Of a stretch of DNA of 24,859 nt, positions 12,672-21,632 are shown piece by piece; within the stretch, counting starts at the first letter, position 1, and each line of letters begins with the position of its first letter. The stretch comes from JAHHTP01 sp964587555 (GTDB taxonomy: Bacteria; Bacillota; Clostridia; Oscillospirales; Ruminococcaceae), in contig CAZPLR010000031.1 of the NCBI GenBank assembly GCA_964587555.1, positions 1-24,859 on the forward strand. The letters run 5' to 3'. The notes below the pieces were generated by a model, which was given only the letters and a program-made list of their open reading frames with translations, made no database searches and was not told the origin of the DNA. The position numbers and the translations under genes were made by a program.

Positions 12672-15161
12672 ATGGAGCAGTACACGGTGACCGGGATGAG
12701 CTGCGCGGCTTGCAGCGCCCGGGTAGAAAAGGCGGTAAAAGCGGTGGAGGGAGTATCCTCCTGCTCGGTGAACCTGCTGACCAATTCGATGGGGGTGGAA
12801 GGGACTGCCGCTCCGGCGGAGGTGATCGCGGCGGTGGTTTCCGCAGGGTACGGCGCCTCGCTGAAGGGGAACGCACAGCCGGCGCAAAAGCAGAGCGACG
12901 CTTTGGCGGATCATGAAACGCCGGTATTAAAGCGGCGGCTGATCTGGTCGGCAGGATTTTTGCTGCTGCTCATGTATGTGTCGATGGGGCATATGATGTG
13001 GGGGTGGCCGCTGCCGGCGTTTTTGGCGGAGAACCATCTCGCAGTAGGGCTTTTGCAGTTTTTGCTTACCGCAATCGTGATGGTTATCAACCAGAAGTTC
13101 TTTGTCAGCGGGTACAAAGCGCTCTGGCACCGCGCGCCGAACATGGACACGCTGGTGGCGCTGGGTTCAAGCGCCGCATTTGGATACAGCACCTATGCGC
13201 TGTTTGCGATGACAGCGGCGCAGACGGCGGGCGACCATGCGGCGGTGATGTCGTATATGCACGATCTGTATTTTGAATCCGCGGCGATGATCTTGGTACT
13301 GATTACGGTCGGCAAGATGCTGGAGGCGCGCTCCAAGGGCAAAACGACCGATGCACTCAAAGGGCTAATGAATCTCGCGCCGAAAACTGCGGTGCTGGAA
13401 AGAAACGGCGTGCAGCAGACCGTTTCAATCGAGCAGGTGCAGATGGGAGATATTTTTGTAGTCAAGCCGGGCGGCAGCATCCCGGTAGACGGTGTGGTTT
13501 TGGAAGGAAGCAGCGCGGTGGATGAGTCGGCGCTGACCGGAGAGAGCATTCCGGCGGACAAGGCGCCGGGGGATTCGGTCTTTTCCGCAACGGTGAATCA
13601 ATCGGGCTTCATCCGATGCAGGGCGACCCGTGTCGGTCAGGATACGACCCTTTCGCAGATCATCAAAATGGTGGACGATGCGGCGGCGACCAAAGCGCCG
13701 ATTGCAAAGGCTGCGGATAAGGTTTCCGGCGTGTTTGTCCCGATCGTAATCGGCATTGCAGCGGTGACAGTCCTCGTATGGCTGTTATGCGGGCAGACCG
13801 TGGGCTATGCGCTGGCAAGGGGAATTTCGGTGCTGGTGATCAGCTGTCCTTGCGCGCTGGGCCTTGCGACTCCGGTCGCGATCATGGTCGGCAGCGGGGT
13901 CGGTGCGCGAAACGGGATTTTATTTAAAAACGCCGTTGCGCTGGAAGAAACTGGCAAGGTAAAGATCGTCGCGCTGGATAAAACCGGAACGATCACCGCT
14001 GGAAATCCGCAGGTGACGGACCTGATCCCGAAAGACGGCGCGAGCGAAGCGGAGCTGCTGGAATGCGCCTATGCGCTCGAACAGCGCAGTGAGCATCCGC
14101 TGGCGAAAGCAATTCTGCAAAAGGCGGCGGAGAGAAAAGCGCCGCTGTTGCCGGTCGAGCAGTTTGAGGCGTTTCCGGGCGGCGGCGTAAAAGCGCAGGC
14201 GGGCGGAGTTACGCTGATCGGTGGAAACCGTGCGATGATCGAAACCGCGATCTCGCTGCCGGAAACGGCTTTGCAGCTTGCAGCAAAGCTGTCCGGTGAC
14301 GGCAAAACGCCGCTGTATTTTGCCAAAGGGCAGGAATACCTCGGCATGATCGCGGTTGCCGACGTAATCAAGGAGGACAGCCCGCAGGCAGTCAAGGAGC
14401 TGAAGGAGCTTGGCATCCGCGTCGTGATGCTCACCGGCGATAACGAACGCACCGCCAACTCCATCGGGAAAAAAGCCGGCGTGGACGAGGTGATCGCGGG
14501 CGTGCTGCCGGATGGCAAGGAAAAGGTGATCCGCGCGTTGAAGGAGCAGGGAAAGGTTGCGATGGTCGGCGACGGCATCAACGACGCGCCTGCTTTGACG
14601 GCGGCGGATACCGGTATCGCGATCGGCGCGGGCGCGGATATTGCGGTCGATGCGGCAGACGTTGTGCTGATGAAAAGCAGGCTTTCCGACGTTCCTGCGG
14701 CAATCCGCTTAAGCCGCGGCACGCTGCGGAATATCCACGAGAACCTGTTCTGGGCGTTTATTTATAATGTCATCGGCATCCCGCTGGCGGCAGGTGTCTG
14801 GATCCCGCTTTTTCACTGGCAGCTCGACCCAATGTTCGGCGCGGCGGCGATGAGTCTGTCGAGCTTCTGCGTCGTTACAAACGCGCTGCGGCTGAACCTG
14901 CTGAAAATCCGGCAGAAGGGGAATCAGAATGAAACAACGGAGGAAAACAAGATGGAAAAAACCATGAAGATCAAGGGTATGATGTGCGCGCACTGCGAGG
15001 CAAGGGTTAAAGGCTGCTTGGAGGCGCTGGCAGGCGTGCAGTCCGCCGTGGTCAGCCACAAAAAGGGGACTGCGGTCGTTACACTGAACGACGCCGTTTC
15101 GGATGAGAGCTTGTCGCAGGCGGTCGCTGCGCAGGGCTATGAGGTCACAAAGATATCCTAA
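12672..15161 (+). CDS. copA: Copper-exporting P1B ATPase fused to CopZ-like chaperone
   Basis: This 829-residue membrane pump exports Cu(I) at the expense of ATP. An N-terminal metal-binding domain has MSCAAC (Cys11, Cys14). The transmembrane metal site is Cys392-Pro-Cys394, the phosphorylation site is Asp436 in DKTGT, SEHPLAK is the HP motif, and GDGINDAP (633-640) is the hinge. The pump ends near residue 750. A second heavy-metal domain follows after a charged linker: residues 761-829 start MEKTMKIKGMMCAHC (Cys772, Cys775) and match a whole CopZ chaperone of 69 residues. CopA normally lacks a C-terminal metal domain. The gene is co-transcribed with csoR. The stop precedes an intergenic stretch of about 130 bp with no supported gene. 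Confidence 0.96.
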   Translation: MEQYTVTGMSCAACSARVEKAVKAVEGVSSCSVNLLTNSMGVEGTAAPAEVIAAVVSAGYGASLKGNAQPAQKQSDALADHETPVLKRRLIWSAGFLLLLMYVSMGHMMWGWPLPAFLAENHLAVGLLQFLLTAIVMVINQKFFVSGYKALWHRAPNMDTLVALGSSAAFGYSTYALFAMTAAQTAGDHAAVMSYMHDLYFESAAMILVLITVGKMLEARSKGKTTDALKGLMNLAPKTAVLERNGVQQTVSIEQVQMGDIFVVKPGGSIPVDGVVLEGSSAVDESALTGESIPADKAPGDSVFSATVNQSGFIRCRATRVGQDTTLSQIIKMVDDAAATKAPIAKAADKVSGVFVPIVIGIAAVTVLVWLLCGQTVGYALARGISVLVISCPCALGLATPVAIMVGSGVGARNGILFKNAVALEETGKVKIVALDKTGTITAGNPQVTDLIPKDGASEAELLECAYALEQRSEHPLAKAILQKAAERKAPLLPVEQFEAFPGGGVKAQAGGVTLIGGNRAMIETAISLPETALQLAAKLSGDGKTPLYFAKGQEYLGMIAVADVIKEDSPQAVKELKELGIRVVMLTGDNERTANSIGKKAGVDEVIAGVLPDGKEKVIRALKEQGKVAMVGDGINDAPALTAADTGIAIGAGADIAVDAADVVLMKSRLSDVPAAIRLSRGTLRNIHENLFWAFIYNVIGIPLAAGVWIPLFHWQLDPMFGAAAMSLSSFCVVTNALRLNLLKIRQKGNQNETTEENKMEKTMKIKGMMCAHCEARVKGCLEALAGVQSAVVSHKKGTAVVTLNDAVSDESLSQAVAAQGYEVTKIS
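14938..14954 (+). promoter_or_regulatory. copZ: Internal ribosome binding site for free CopZ
   Basis: Inside copA, CGGAGG (14938-14943) lies eight bases before an in-frame ATG (14952). Initiation here would make a 69-residue soluble copper chaperone ending at the copA stop (15161). This is the signal expected of a formerly separate copZ gene, and it may still be used. Confidence 0.6.
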
Positions 15162-15293
15162 GCGTTCCATAATGGGCGTATCACGGGAAAAGAAAAACGA
15201 TTGTGGCTGCCGGCGTAAGCTTGATCCTATGCCGTGCGCTGCAAGGGGAAAAACGGGCGTCTTTCAGCGCTCCTGCTGCACGGCCGTGATATT

Positions 15294-15331
15294 AAAAATC
15301 CCGCTTTCCAGAAGGAAAGCGGGATTTTTTT
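15294..15331. terminator. Bidirectional terminator between copA and the MATE gene
   Basis: AAAAATCCCGCTTTCC (15294-15309) and GGAAAGCGGGATTTTT (15314-15329) form a perfect 16-pair stem with an AGAA loop and T-runs in both directions. It ends the copper operon (plus) and the glycosidase-MATE operon (minus), which converge here. Confidence 0.95.
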
Positions 15332-15343
15332 GTTTGTGTTGTT

Positions 15344-16741
15344 TCAGACATTTTCCTGCATTTTATCGATTTCCCTCTGCTTGCGGCGCATATTACGGTA
15401 GACGGTGAAGAGCATGGTAAGCATGCTTGCACTGCCGCCGATGACGTTAGAGATCGGTTCGGAGAGGAAAATACCGTCGGTACCAAGGCCGAATACGCCG
15501 GGTAGGATGTAGATTAGTGGTACGACAATGACGATCTTGCGGAAGATCGAGAAAAAGATTGCATATTTGGACTTGCCGAGCGCGGTAAACGACGATTGCC
15601 CGACGAATTGCAGCGCCATAAAACAGAAGCCGAAGAAATAGATATGCAGCGCGCGCACGCCGCATGCCAAAAGCTCCGCGTCCTTGTTGAAGATACGGAT
15701 GAAAAAATCCGGTGTGAGCGAAACGAAGATCCACGCCAAAATGGTGTATCCGATGAGGATATATGCCATGAAGCGGATCGCTTTGCAGACACGGTCGTAT
15801 TTTTTAGCGCCGTAGTTGTAGCTGATGACCGGCTGCGCCGATTGGCTGATGCCGTTGACAGGCATGGTGATCAGCTCCCGGATGGAATTGATCACCGTCA
15901 TGACTGTGACATAGATGTCCCCGCCGTAGCGCAGCAGGCAGGAATTGTAGGCAATCTGGGTGATCGAGTTGGTCACTGCCATAATAAAGCCGGAAAGACC
16001 CAGCCGGCAGATGGATAGGATGCGCCTTCCGTCCAGCATCTTCATATTAGAAAAGGTCAGCTTTATCTCGGTTTTTTTGCCGGTGAGGAATAGAAGCGTC
16101 CATCCGGCGGATAAAAACTGCGCGATGACCGTCGCAAGCGCCGCGCCGCGCACGCCCATGCGAAGCACAAAGATAAACAGCGGGTCCAGCAGCAGGTTTG
16201 CGCCCGCGCCGATGGCGACCGTGAGCATCCCGTGCTTTGCAAAGCCCTGCGCGTTGATGAAGCTGTTTAATCCCAGACTCAGCATAACGAAGATGCTGCC
16301 GCAGAGGTAGATTGTCAGATACTGGCGGGCAAACGGAAGCGTATTTTCACTTGCGCCGAGCAGGAGCAGGATCGGCTTTTGGAAAATCAGAAAGACGACG
16401 GTCAGGATCACTCCGAAGCAGATCAGCATCGTCATGCTGTTGCCAAGCAGCTGTCCGGCTTCCTTGTCGTTTTTTCGCCCGCGCTCGATTGCGAACAAGG
16501 GTGCGCCGCCGGTGGAGATGAGAGAGGTGAAAGCGGAGATCAGCGTAATGATCGGAAAGCAGACGCCAAGCCCGGTCAGCGCAAGAGTAGCGTTTTCCGG
16601 AATCCGCCCGATGAAAATGCGGTCGACGATGCTGTAAAGCACATTGACAATCTGCGCAATGGTATTTGGAATTGCAAGGGAGATAATAAGCGTCGGGACG
16701 CTGCCCTTGCTGAAATCGGTTTGGGTGCGAAACAGATTCAT
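15344..16741 (-). CDS. MATE-family multidrug/toxin efflux transporter
   Basis: This 465-residue integral membrane protein has about twelve hydrophobic segments in two homologous halves, the MATE fold of cation-coupled antiporters. Family features include IAQIVNVLYSIVDRIFIG in the first helices and QPVISYNYGAKKYDRV between the halves. It resembles MepA-type Bacillota members. The substrate could be drugs, bile acids or metabolites. It lies 29 bp downstream of the large glycosidase on the same strand, with AAGG before its ATG, and probably shares that promoter. A role in exporting a product of the glycosidase pathway is possible but only suggested by position. Confidence 0.93.
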   Translation of the reverse strand: MNLFRTQTDFSKGSVPTLIISLAIPNTIAQIVNVLYSIVDRIFIGRIPENATLALTGLGVCFPIITLISAFTSLISTGGAPLFAIERGRKNDKEAGQLLGNSMTMLICFGVILTVVFLIFQKPILLLLGASENTLPFARQYLTIYLCGSIFVMLSLGLNSFINAQGFAKHGMLTVAIGAGANLLLDPLFIFVLRMGVRGAALATVIAQFLSAGWTLLFLTGKKTEIKLTFSNMKMLDGRRILSICRLGLSGFIMAVTNSITQIAYNSCLLRYGGDIYVTVMTVINSIRELITMPVNGISQSAQPVISYNYGAKKYDRVCKAIRFMAYILIGYTILAWIFVSLTPDFFIRIFNKDAELLACGVRALHIYFFGFCFMALQFVGQSSFTALGKSKYAIFFSIFRKIVIVVPLIYILPGVFGLGTDGIFLSEPISNVIGGSASMLTMLFTVYRNMRRKQREIDKMQENV

Positions 16742-16770
16742 GAAACAGCCTTTCTATCTGTCAAAATTCT

Positions 16771-19700
16771 TTACGCTTTGCGGATGATCTCGCCAAACGG
16801 CACACTGTCGGCTGCCAAGGTAAGGAACCGCGCGTGCGCAAAATCCTCCTTGGAAACGGTGAAAACCGCGCTGCCCGTGAGGCACACCGGCTTTTGCAGC
16901 GGGATCGCGCGGAATATTGCGCGGTTTTCATCCATGAGCAAAAGCGCCACGTTGTCGTCCCATACGCACTGCGACGGGTTAAAAACCGGTATGGCGACGG
17001 TTTCCTCCTCAGACAGCCAGTCTAAAAAGAAGGAATCCGGCGCGCCGTCGGCGTCAGGCGAGAGCGATCTTTCGATGGTGCGGGTCGTTTTGCCCGTCCC
17101 AGCATTGCAAAGCGCGATGCGTTCCCCTTGATTCCAGCCGGCGAAGAAAGCTTCCTCCACTTTTTGATAGCCGTGTTCTAAGCCGGTGGAATTTTCGCTG
17201 CGGTCAAATGCGACAGCGCCGGACGCCTTTTGCAGCAGCGGCGCTTGCAGAAATTTCGGCGCGTATTCACGCAGAACGCGGGTGACAGCGCGGTCGGAGC
17301 CGTCCGGATTGATGACGCCGAAGTCGCTGTTTTCGCCGATGCGATAGCCGCCGCTCCACCACCAAGCGTAGACGCCGCTGGTGTGCGCCAAAAGCAGCAT
17401 ATCGAAGAATTTGCGGTAGAAGTCCGCTTGAATCTCCTTGCCGATCGTGTTGTCGGTAAAGTTCGAGCCGCACCAGATCGATTTGCCAAATTCCTTCCAC
17501 TGCACGACGGCGTTTGGATTGTAAAAGCGGCTGTATTCGTTCGTAAAGACTGCCTGCCTTAAACTCTCCGGCTTTTCCGAAAGCGCATAGCCTTCGGGAG
17601 AATAAAAGTCCAGTCCCGGCGCGAGGCAGCGATAATCATAGCCGTAGATGCCCGGATCAACCAGCGGGATGGTAGAGGCGTCCCCGGTTCGGGCGGTGAG
17701 CAGATGGTTTGGATCGTATTGCTTGATCTTCTGCGCGGCGCGGTAATGGGCGCGGCGCACATGCGCGTCGACAAAATGCCGGTAGACCGCGACGAATCTG
17801 CGATGCTCTCCATCGGACCGCAGCATCTCATCCGAAGCGCCGATCACCTCGCCGGAGGCATTTCTTGGCAGCTTCATCCCGACAAACGCCTCCGCACTCT
17901 CAAAGCTGCCGAAGCGGTTTAGGAGGTATTCGCGGAAGGCGGCGTCGTAAGATTTCCTGCCGAAGTAGTTGCCGTAGCACGGCTCGTAGGTGCCGTTGTA
18001 GCGTTCCCAACTGATATCGTAGGCGACAATGCGGTCGCATTCGCTTAAGCGCAGCGCGCGGATCATTCGCGCGGTTTCCTCCTCGTCAAATTGGAACGGC
18101 GTTGCGTGCAGACGCAGCCCCAAATCGATGTACAGACCGTATTCCCGGCAAAGCGCGATAAAGTGCAGGAAATTGAGGTTATCCACACAGTCGTGAGAAT
18201 AGATAAAAACCGAAACGGCGTTCATGCCGATTGCGGCGATGCGTTTGAGATCGGTGCGGACGATCTCCGGATCGTAGGCAAAGCGGGAAAAATAAAACTC
18301 GTGGTATGCGTCGTCCTCATTGCCGATGCAGCCGGACGGCATGTAATTCACGCCAAAAAAGCGGGTGATATTTCCGCCGATCTCAATCTCGCATTCGCCG
18401 TCCTTTGCAATCCTTGCAAAGCGGCGTTCCTTTTCCGGCTTTTCCTCGTATAGCTGCACCTCGCATTCAATGCGGTCGTACTGCACGTTATGCTGCGCAA
18501 GCAGGCAGCAAATGCGTCCGTTCTGCGCGGTGAAATCCAGTTCCGCCCTGCGCAGCTCGTATTTGCCCTTCCGGTCTTCGCCGATTACTGGCAGGTCGGC
18601 GACTTTCAGCGTTTGATGGATGCCGCAGCCGCTGATTGTCAAAGCGAAATCGGACAGTTCCTCAGGCGGGACGTCCTTGTCGACTGCGACAACCGCGCCT
18701 GCCTTTGCAGATGGGCTGTCGGCAAAATAGGCGTATTCTCTGCTGCCGCCTTCAAGCAGATGGACCTTTCGCAGCATATAAACTGCTGCGGCGCAGACCG
18801 CATTGCAGCCGCCGTGGCAGTAAAACAGGTTATCGCTTGGGGTGAATACACTCACCATACCGCCGTTTAAGCGCTTGAAATCATCGATAAACGGACGGGT
18901 TGGGCGGTCGCTGCCGTTCTTTTCGGCGATGCAGCTATCGTTGTAGAATTGCAGCATATACGCCGCATAGCCGCAGTGCAGCCGGTGGGCATCGAGCAAT
19001 TCGATCAGCGGGATAAACCGAAACCGTCTGTGCTTGTCCAAGCCGCTGCTCTGCGAAAGCGGCGAGATGGAGGTGATGCCTGTCTCCGGCATCAGAAGCT
19101 TCTCGTTTGCGTTGATGATGTTCTGTCCTTTTGCCGGCACCAATCGCGCGGCGTTGGTGACAGGATAGAATTTATACTCTGGGTATATGCCCGGAATTAC
19201 CGTCTGCGGGCGATCCGCAAACGGGATATGCGCCGCAGCGATTTCGTCGATGTAAAAGCTATGCTCGCCGGCGCAGGAATATGCGTGAGAAGCCGCATGT
19301 CCGATGCGGATAGCGGTCACATTTGAGAAGTTGACGGTCGGAATCTGCTGCGGTCTGCCATAGCCCGGCAGCATACCCGCAAAACGGAAGTCCTTGGACA
19401 TAAACATATAACGCTGCCAATCGGTTTGCGGCAAAAAGGTAGTTTTAAAGGTCATGCCGTTTTTTTGGATCAGCGTCAGCGTGATGGTGCGGGTTTTTTC
19501 ATCCGCCTTTGCGCAGAAGGTCAGCGCGTCATAATGCAGCGGAATGGTGAGCGGAATTTCAAAATTTTCGTTGATATAGAAGTCCGGCGTATACCATTTT
19601 AAGCACCTTTTACGCGCAAACGGACAGTCCTCGATCGAAAGGACTGCGTTGCCCTCATACTTTTTGCTGTCTGGGTTGGCGGTGTCCTTTTTGAATTGGG

Positions 19701-20103
19701 ATAGGATAGCGGGATCGGAAAAATCAAGCAGCGTTTTTGTTCCGAAAAGGCTGTGGTCGAGCGCCTGCAAAAGCTGCTCCTTGCTGCGTCCGGTGCGTTT
19801 TGCACCGCCGAGCGGCGTAAAGCTATAGATATCCTGAGAAAACGGCGGCGCGCCGAGGATAATCAGCTTGCCGCCGCGCTGTAGGTAGCTTTGGGTCAAT
19901 TCCGGCGCGCGGACTGGGGCGGTGTTTCCCTCGAAGATAATAATCATTTGAAATTTTTCGGGGTTTAAAAGCCCTCTTTCCGCCGCAGTGTCCCAGTTGG
20001 TGACACTGATCACGCAGCCGTAGCGGCGCAGCATCGCCTGTAGGATATGAAAATATACCGGCTGCTTGGCGGTAATGAATAATACGGAATGTGTCTGTTT
20101 CAT
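16771..20103 (-). CDS. Very large putative clan GH-A glycosidase
   Basis: This 1110-residue protein lacks a signal peptide and is probably cytoplasmic. Residues 1-110 look like a flavodoxin/ThuA-type alpha-beta domain (VLFITAKQ, LIILGAPPF). Beta-rich regions follow to about 570. A TIM-barrel-like region spans about 580-990 (GVNYMPSG, MNAVSVFIYSHD). YDISWE with Glu700 and FTNEYS with Glu856 are my candidates for catalytic acid and nucleophile; WKEFGKSIW with Glu871 is an alternative. The order resembles GH5/GH42-like beta-glycosidases, but I cannot assign a numbered family. The C-terminus is again beta-rich. ATG at 20103 has GGGGGAG upstream; a TTG at 20133 would not. Transcribed from the divergent promoter at 20194-20222. 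Confidence 0.75.
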   Translation of the reverse strand: MKQTHSVLFITAKQPVYFHILQAMLRRYGCVISVTNWDTAAERGLLNPEKFQMIIIFEGNTAPVRAPELTQSYLQRGGKLIILGAPPFSQDIYSFTPLGGAKRTGRSKEQLLQALDHSLFGTKTLLDFSDPAILSQFKKDTANPDSKKYEGNAVLSIEDCPFARKRCLKWYTPDFYINENFEIPLTIPLHYDALTFCAKADEKTRTITLTLIQKNGMTFKTTFLPQTDWQRYMFMSKDFRFAGMLPGYGRPQQIPTVNFSNVTAIRIGHAASHAYSCAGEHSFYIDEIAAAHIPFADRPQTVIPGIYPEYKFYPVTNAARLVPAKGQNIINANEKLLMPETGITSISPLSQSSGLDKHRRFRFIPLIELLDAHRLHCGYAAYMLQFYNDSCIAEKNGSDRPTRPFIDDFKRLNGGMVSVFTPSDNLFYCHGGCNAVCAAAVYMLRKVHLLEGGSREYAYFADSPSAKAGAVVAVDKDVPPEELSDFALTISGCGIHQTLKVADLPVIGEDRKGKYELRRAELDFTAQNGRICCLLAQHNVQYDRIECEVQLYEEKPEKERRFARIAKDGECEIEIGGNITRFFGVNYMPSGCIGNEDDAYHEFYFSRFAYDPEIVRTDLKRIAAIGMNAVSVFIYSHDCVDNLNFLHFIALCREYGLYIDLGLRLHATPFQFDEEETARMIRALRLSECDRIVAYDISWERYNGTYEPCYGNYFGRKSYDAAFREYLLNRFGSFESAEAFVGMKLPRNASGEVIGASDEMLRSDGEHRRFVAVYRHFVDAHVRRAHYRAAQKIKQYDPNHLLTARTGDASTIPLVDPGIYGYDYRCLAPGLDFYSPEGYALSEKPESLRQAVFTNEYSRFYNPNAVVQWKEFGKSIWCGSNFTDNTIGKEIQADFYRKFFDMLLLAHTSGVYAWWWSGGYRIGENSDFGVINPDGSDRAVTRVLREYAPKFLQAPLLQKASGAVAFDRSENSTGLEHGYQKVEEAFFAGWNQGERIALCNAGTGKTTRTIERSLSPDADGAPDSFFLDWLSEEETVAIPVFNPSQCVWDDNVALLLMDENRAIFRAIPLQKPVCLTGSAVFTVSKEDFAHARFLTLAADSVPFGEIIRKA

Positions 20104-20193
20104 AATAACTCCCCCTTTGCCGCTTAGAACCAAATGGCGAAAACGCAGGTAATGTTTTTGCCCATATTAAAGTAGGCGTTTTATTTTGAAACC

Positions 20194-20222
20194 ATTGTAC
20201 TCTAAAACGACAGCCTTGTCAA
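20194..20222 (-). promoter_or_regulatory. Leftward promoter of the glycosidase-MATE operon
   Basis: On the minus strand, TTGACA (20217-20222), 17 bp and TACAAT (20194-20199). Its -35 box is the left arm of a palindrome shared with the rightward promoter. Confidence 0.85.
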
Positions 20223-20243
20223 CCCTATTCATTGGGGTTGACA
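20217..20243. promoter_or_regulatory. Palindrome joining two divergent -35 boxes
   Basis: TGTCAACCC (20217-20225) and GGGTTGACA (20235-20243) are a perfect nine-base inverted repeat. Each arm includes one -35 element. It may be the by-product of facing promoters, but the extra CCC/GGG beyond the -35 boxes makes it a good operator candidate. Confidence 0.55.
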
Positions 20244-20266
20244 TAATCGCTTTTTTGAGATACAAT
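20238..20266 (+). promoter_or_regulatory. Rightward promoter of the cinA operon
   Basis: TTGACA (20238-20243), 17 bp and TACAAT (20261-20266), a mirror copy of the leftward promoter. The leader carries CGCTTTG (20298-20304) paired with CAAAGCG (20313-20319) a few bases before the ribosome binding site. Confidence 0.85.
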
Positions 20267-20336
20267 AGAAGATGAAAAAATGCGAAAAACAGGTGCCCGC
20301 TTTGCATTCACACAAAGCGTATAGAAAAGGAGTGCC

Positions 20337-21632
20337 ATGGCAGTAAAATGCGAGCTTGTCGCGGTGGGAACCGAAATCCTGCTCGGCGACATCTTAAATA
20401 CACACGCGCAGTTTCTTTCGCAGGAATTGGCTGCCTTAGGGATCGGCGTGTATTATCACACAGCGGTGGGGGACAATGAAAAACGCCTAGAAATGTCGGT
20501 AAAACAGGCTTTTTCCCGCAGTGATCTTGTAATCTTCTCCGGCGGTCTTGGACCGACCACCGACGATATTACCGCCAAAGTGGTTTGCGACACCTTGGGG
20601 CTTGAAATGGTCTTTGACCAAAAGGCTTGGGATGAGATCACTGCTTTTTTTGCGCGTAAGGGCAAGGTTCCGAACGAGAATAACCGCAAGCAGGCGTTTT
20701 TTCCGCAGGGCGCGAAGATTTTTTATAACGCGCACGGCACAGCGCCCGGTTTTGCAGTCAAGGCGAACGGAAAAACCGCCGTCCTGCTCCCCGGACCGCC
20801 GGTAGAATTGCAGGCGATGGTGAAGGAGCAGGTTATCCCGTATTTGCAGCAGGAAAGCGGCGTTTGCTTCCGCTCTGAAACGCTGATGATATACGGTATA
20901 GGCGAATCGGAGTTAGAGCCGATGCTTGCCGACTTGGTGCGCCAAACCGATCCGACCGTCGCGCTTTACGCCAAGGAGGGGCAGGTACAGGTACGTGTCA
21001 CCGGCGCTGTTGCAAAGGAGCATCCCGACTGCTCCAAAATAGAGCGGGTCATCGCCGAAATCCAAAGACGCACCGGGCTTTGCTGCTATGGGCGGAATAT
21101 TTCCTCCTTACAGGAGGCGGTTGTTCCGCTTTTGCGCCAAAAGGGGCTGCGTCTTGCGGCTGCGGAAAGTCTAACCGGCGGTATGATCGGGAAGGCAATC
21201 ACCGAGGTGCCGGGCGCGTCGGAGGTATTCGAGTGCGGTATTATCTCCTACTCCGACCGGATCAAGCATGAACTTTTGGGCGTGAGCGAGGCTGCGCTTG
21301 CGCGCTATGGCGCCGTCAGCGCAGAGGTTGCAAGGCAGATGGCAAAGGGCGCGCTTGCTGTTTCAGGCGCGGATATTGCGGTTGCAGTCACCGGATTCGC
21401 CGGTCCGGGCGGCGGAACAGAGAAGGATCCGGTCGGGACAGTCTACCTTTCTGCGGCGATGAAGGGAAAAACCATCACAAGAAGATTGCAGCTGGGATTT
21501 GGGCGCGGAAACGAGCGGGAGTACATCCGCACGCTGACCGTAATGCGCGCGCTGGACGTTGTGCGGCGCATTGCGCTGGACGATCCAAAGCTGGTTGACG
21601 ATCCAGACGGGATCGATGGAGAAATCGTATGA
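20337..21632 (+). CDS. cinA: CinA: nucleotide pyrophosphatase/NMN deamidase-type protein
   Basis: This 431-residue cytoplasmic protein has the two CinA domains. The N-terminal MoCF-binding-like domain (about 1-170, with VAVGTEILLGDI, SGGLGPTTDDIT and PGPPVEL) in relatives hydrolyses ADP-ribose-type compounds. The C-terminal PncC domain (about 265-415, with AAAESLTGG, VTGFAGPGGG and DPVGTVY) in relatives deamidates nicotinamide mononucleotide, recycling NAD breakdown products. Leu replaces the Cys usual in the AESCTGG motif, while the Ser is kept. The ATG follows AAAAGGAG. Its end overlaps the SpoIID-like gene by four bases. In Gram-positive bacteria cinA is often linked to recA and competence; that is not the case here. 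Confidence 0.95.
   Translation: MAVKCELVAVGTEILLGDILNTHAQFLSQELAALGIGVYYHTAVGDNEKRLEMSVKQAFSRSDLVIFSGGLGPTTDDITAKVVCDTLGLEMVFDQKAWDEITAFFARKGKVPNENNRKQAFFPQGAKIFYNAHGTAPGFAVKANGKTAVLLPGPPVELQAMVKEQVIPYLQQESGVCFRSETLMIYGIGESELEPMLADLVRQTDPTVALYAKEGQVQVRVTGAVAKEHPDCSKIERVIAEIQRRTGLCCYGRNISSLQEAVVPLLRQKGLRLAAAESLTGGMIGKAITEVPGASEVFECGIISYSDRIKHELLGVSEAALARYGAVSAEVARQMAKGALAVSGADIAVAVTGFAGPGGGTEKDPVGTVYLSAAMKGKTITRRLQLGFGRGNEREYIRTLTVMRALDVVRRIALDDPKLVDDPDGIDGEIV

Noticed and set aside
14069..14722. Antisense 217-codon frame opposite copA
   Set aside because: Serine/alanine-rich translation typical of a reverse-frame shadow; no ribosome binding site.
15172..15408. Cysteine-rich open frame after copA, considered as a small copper-binding protein
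   Set aside because: No ribosome binding site, and it runs through the strong bidirectional terminator into the MATE gene on the other strand.
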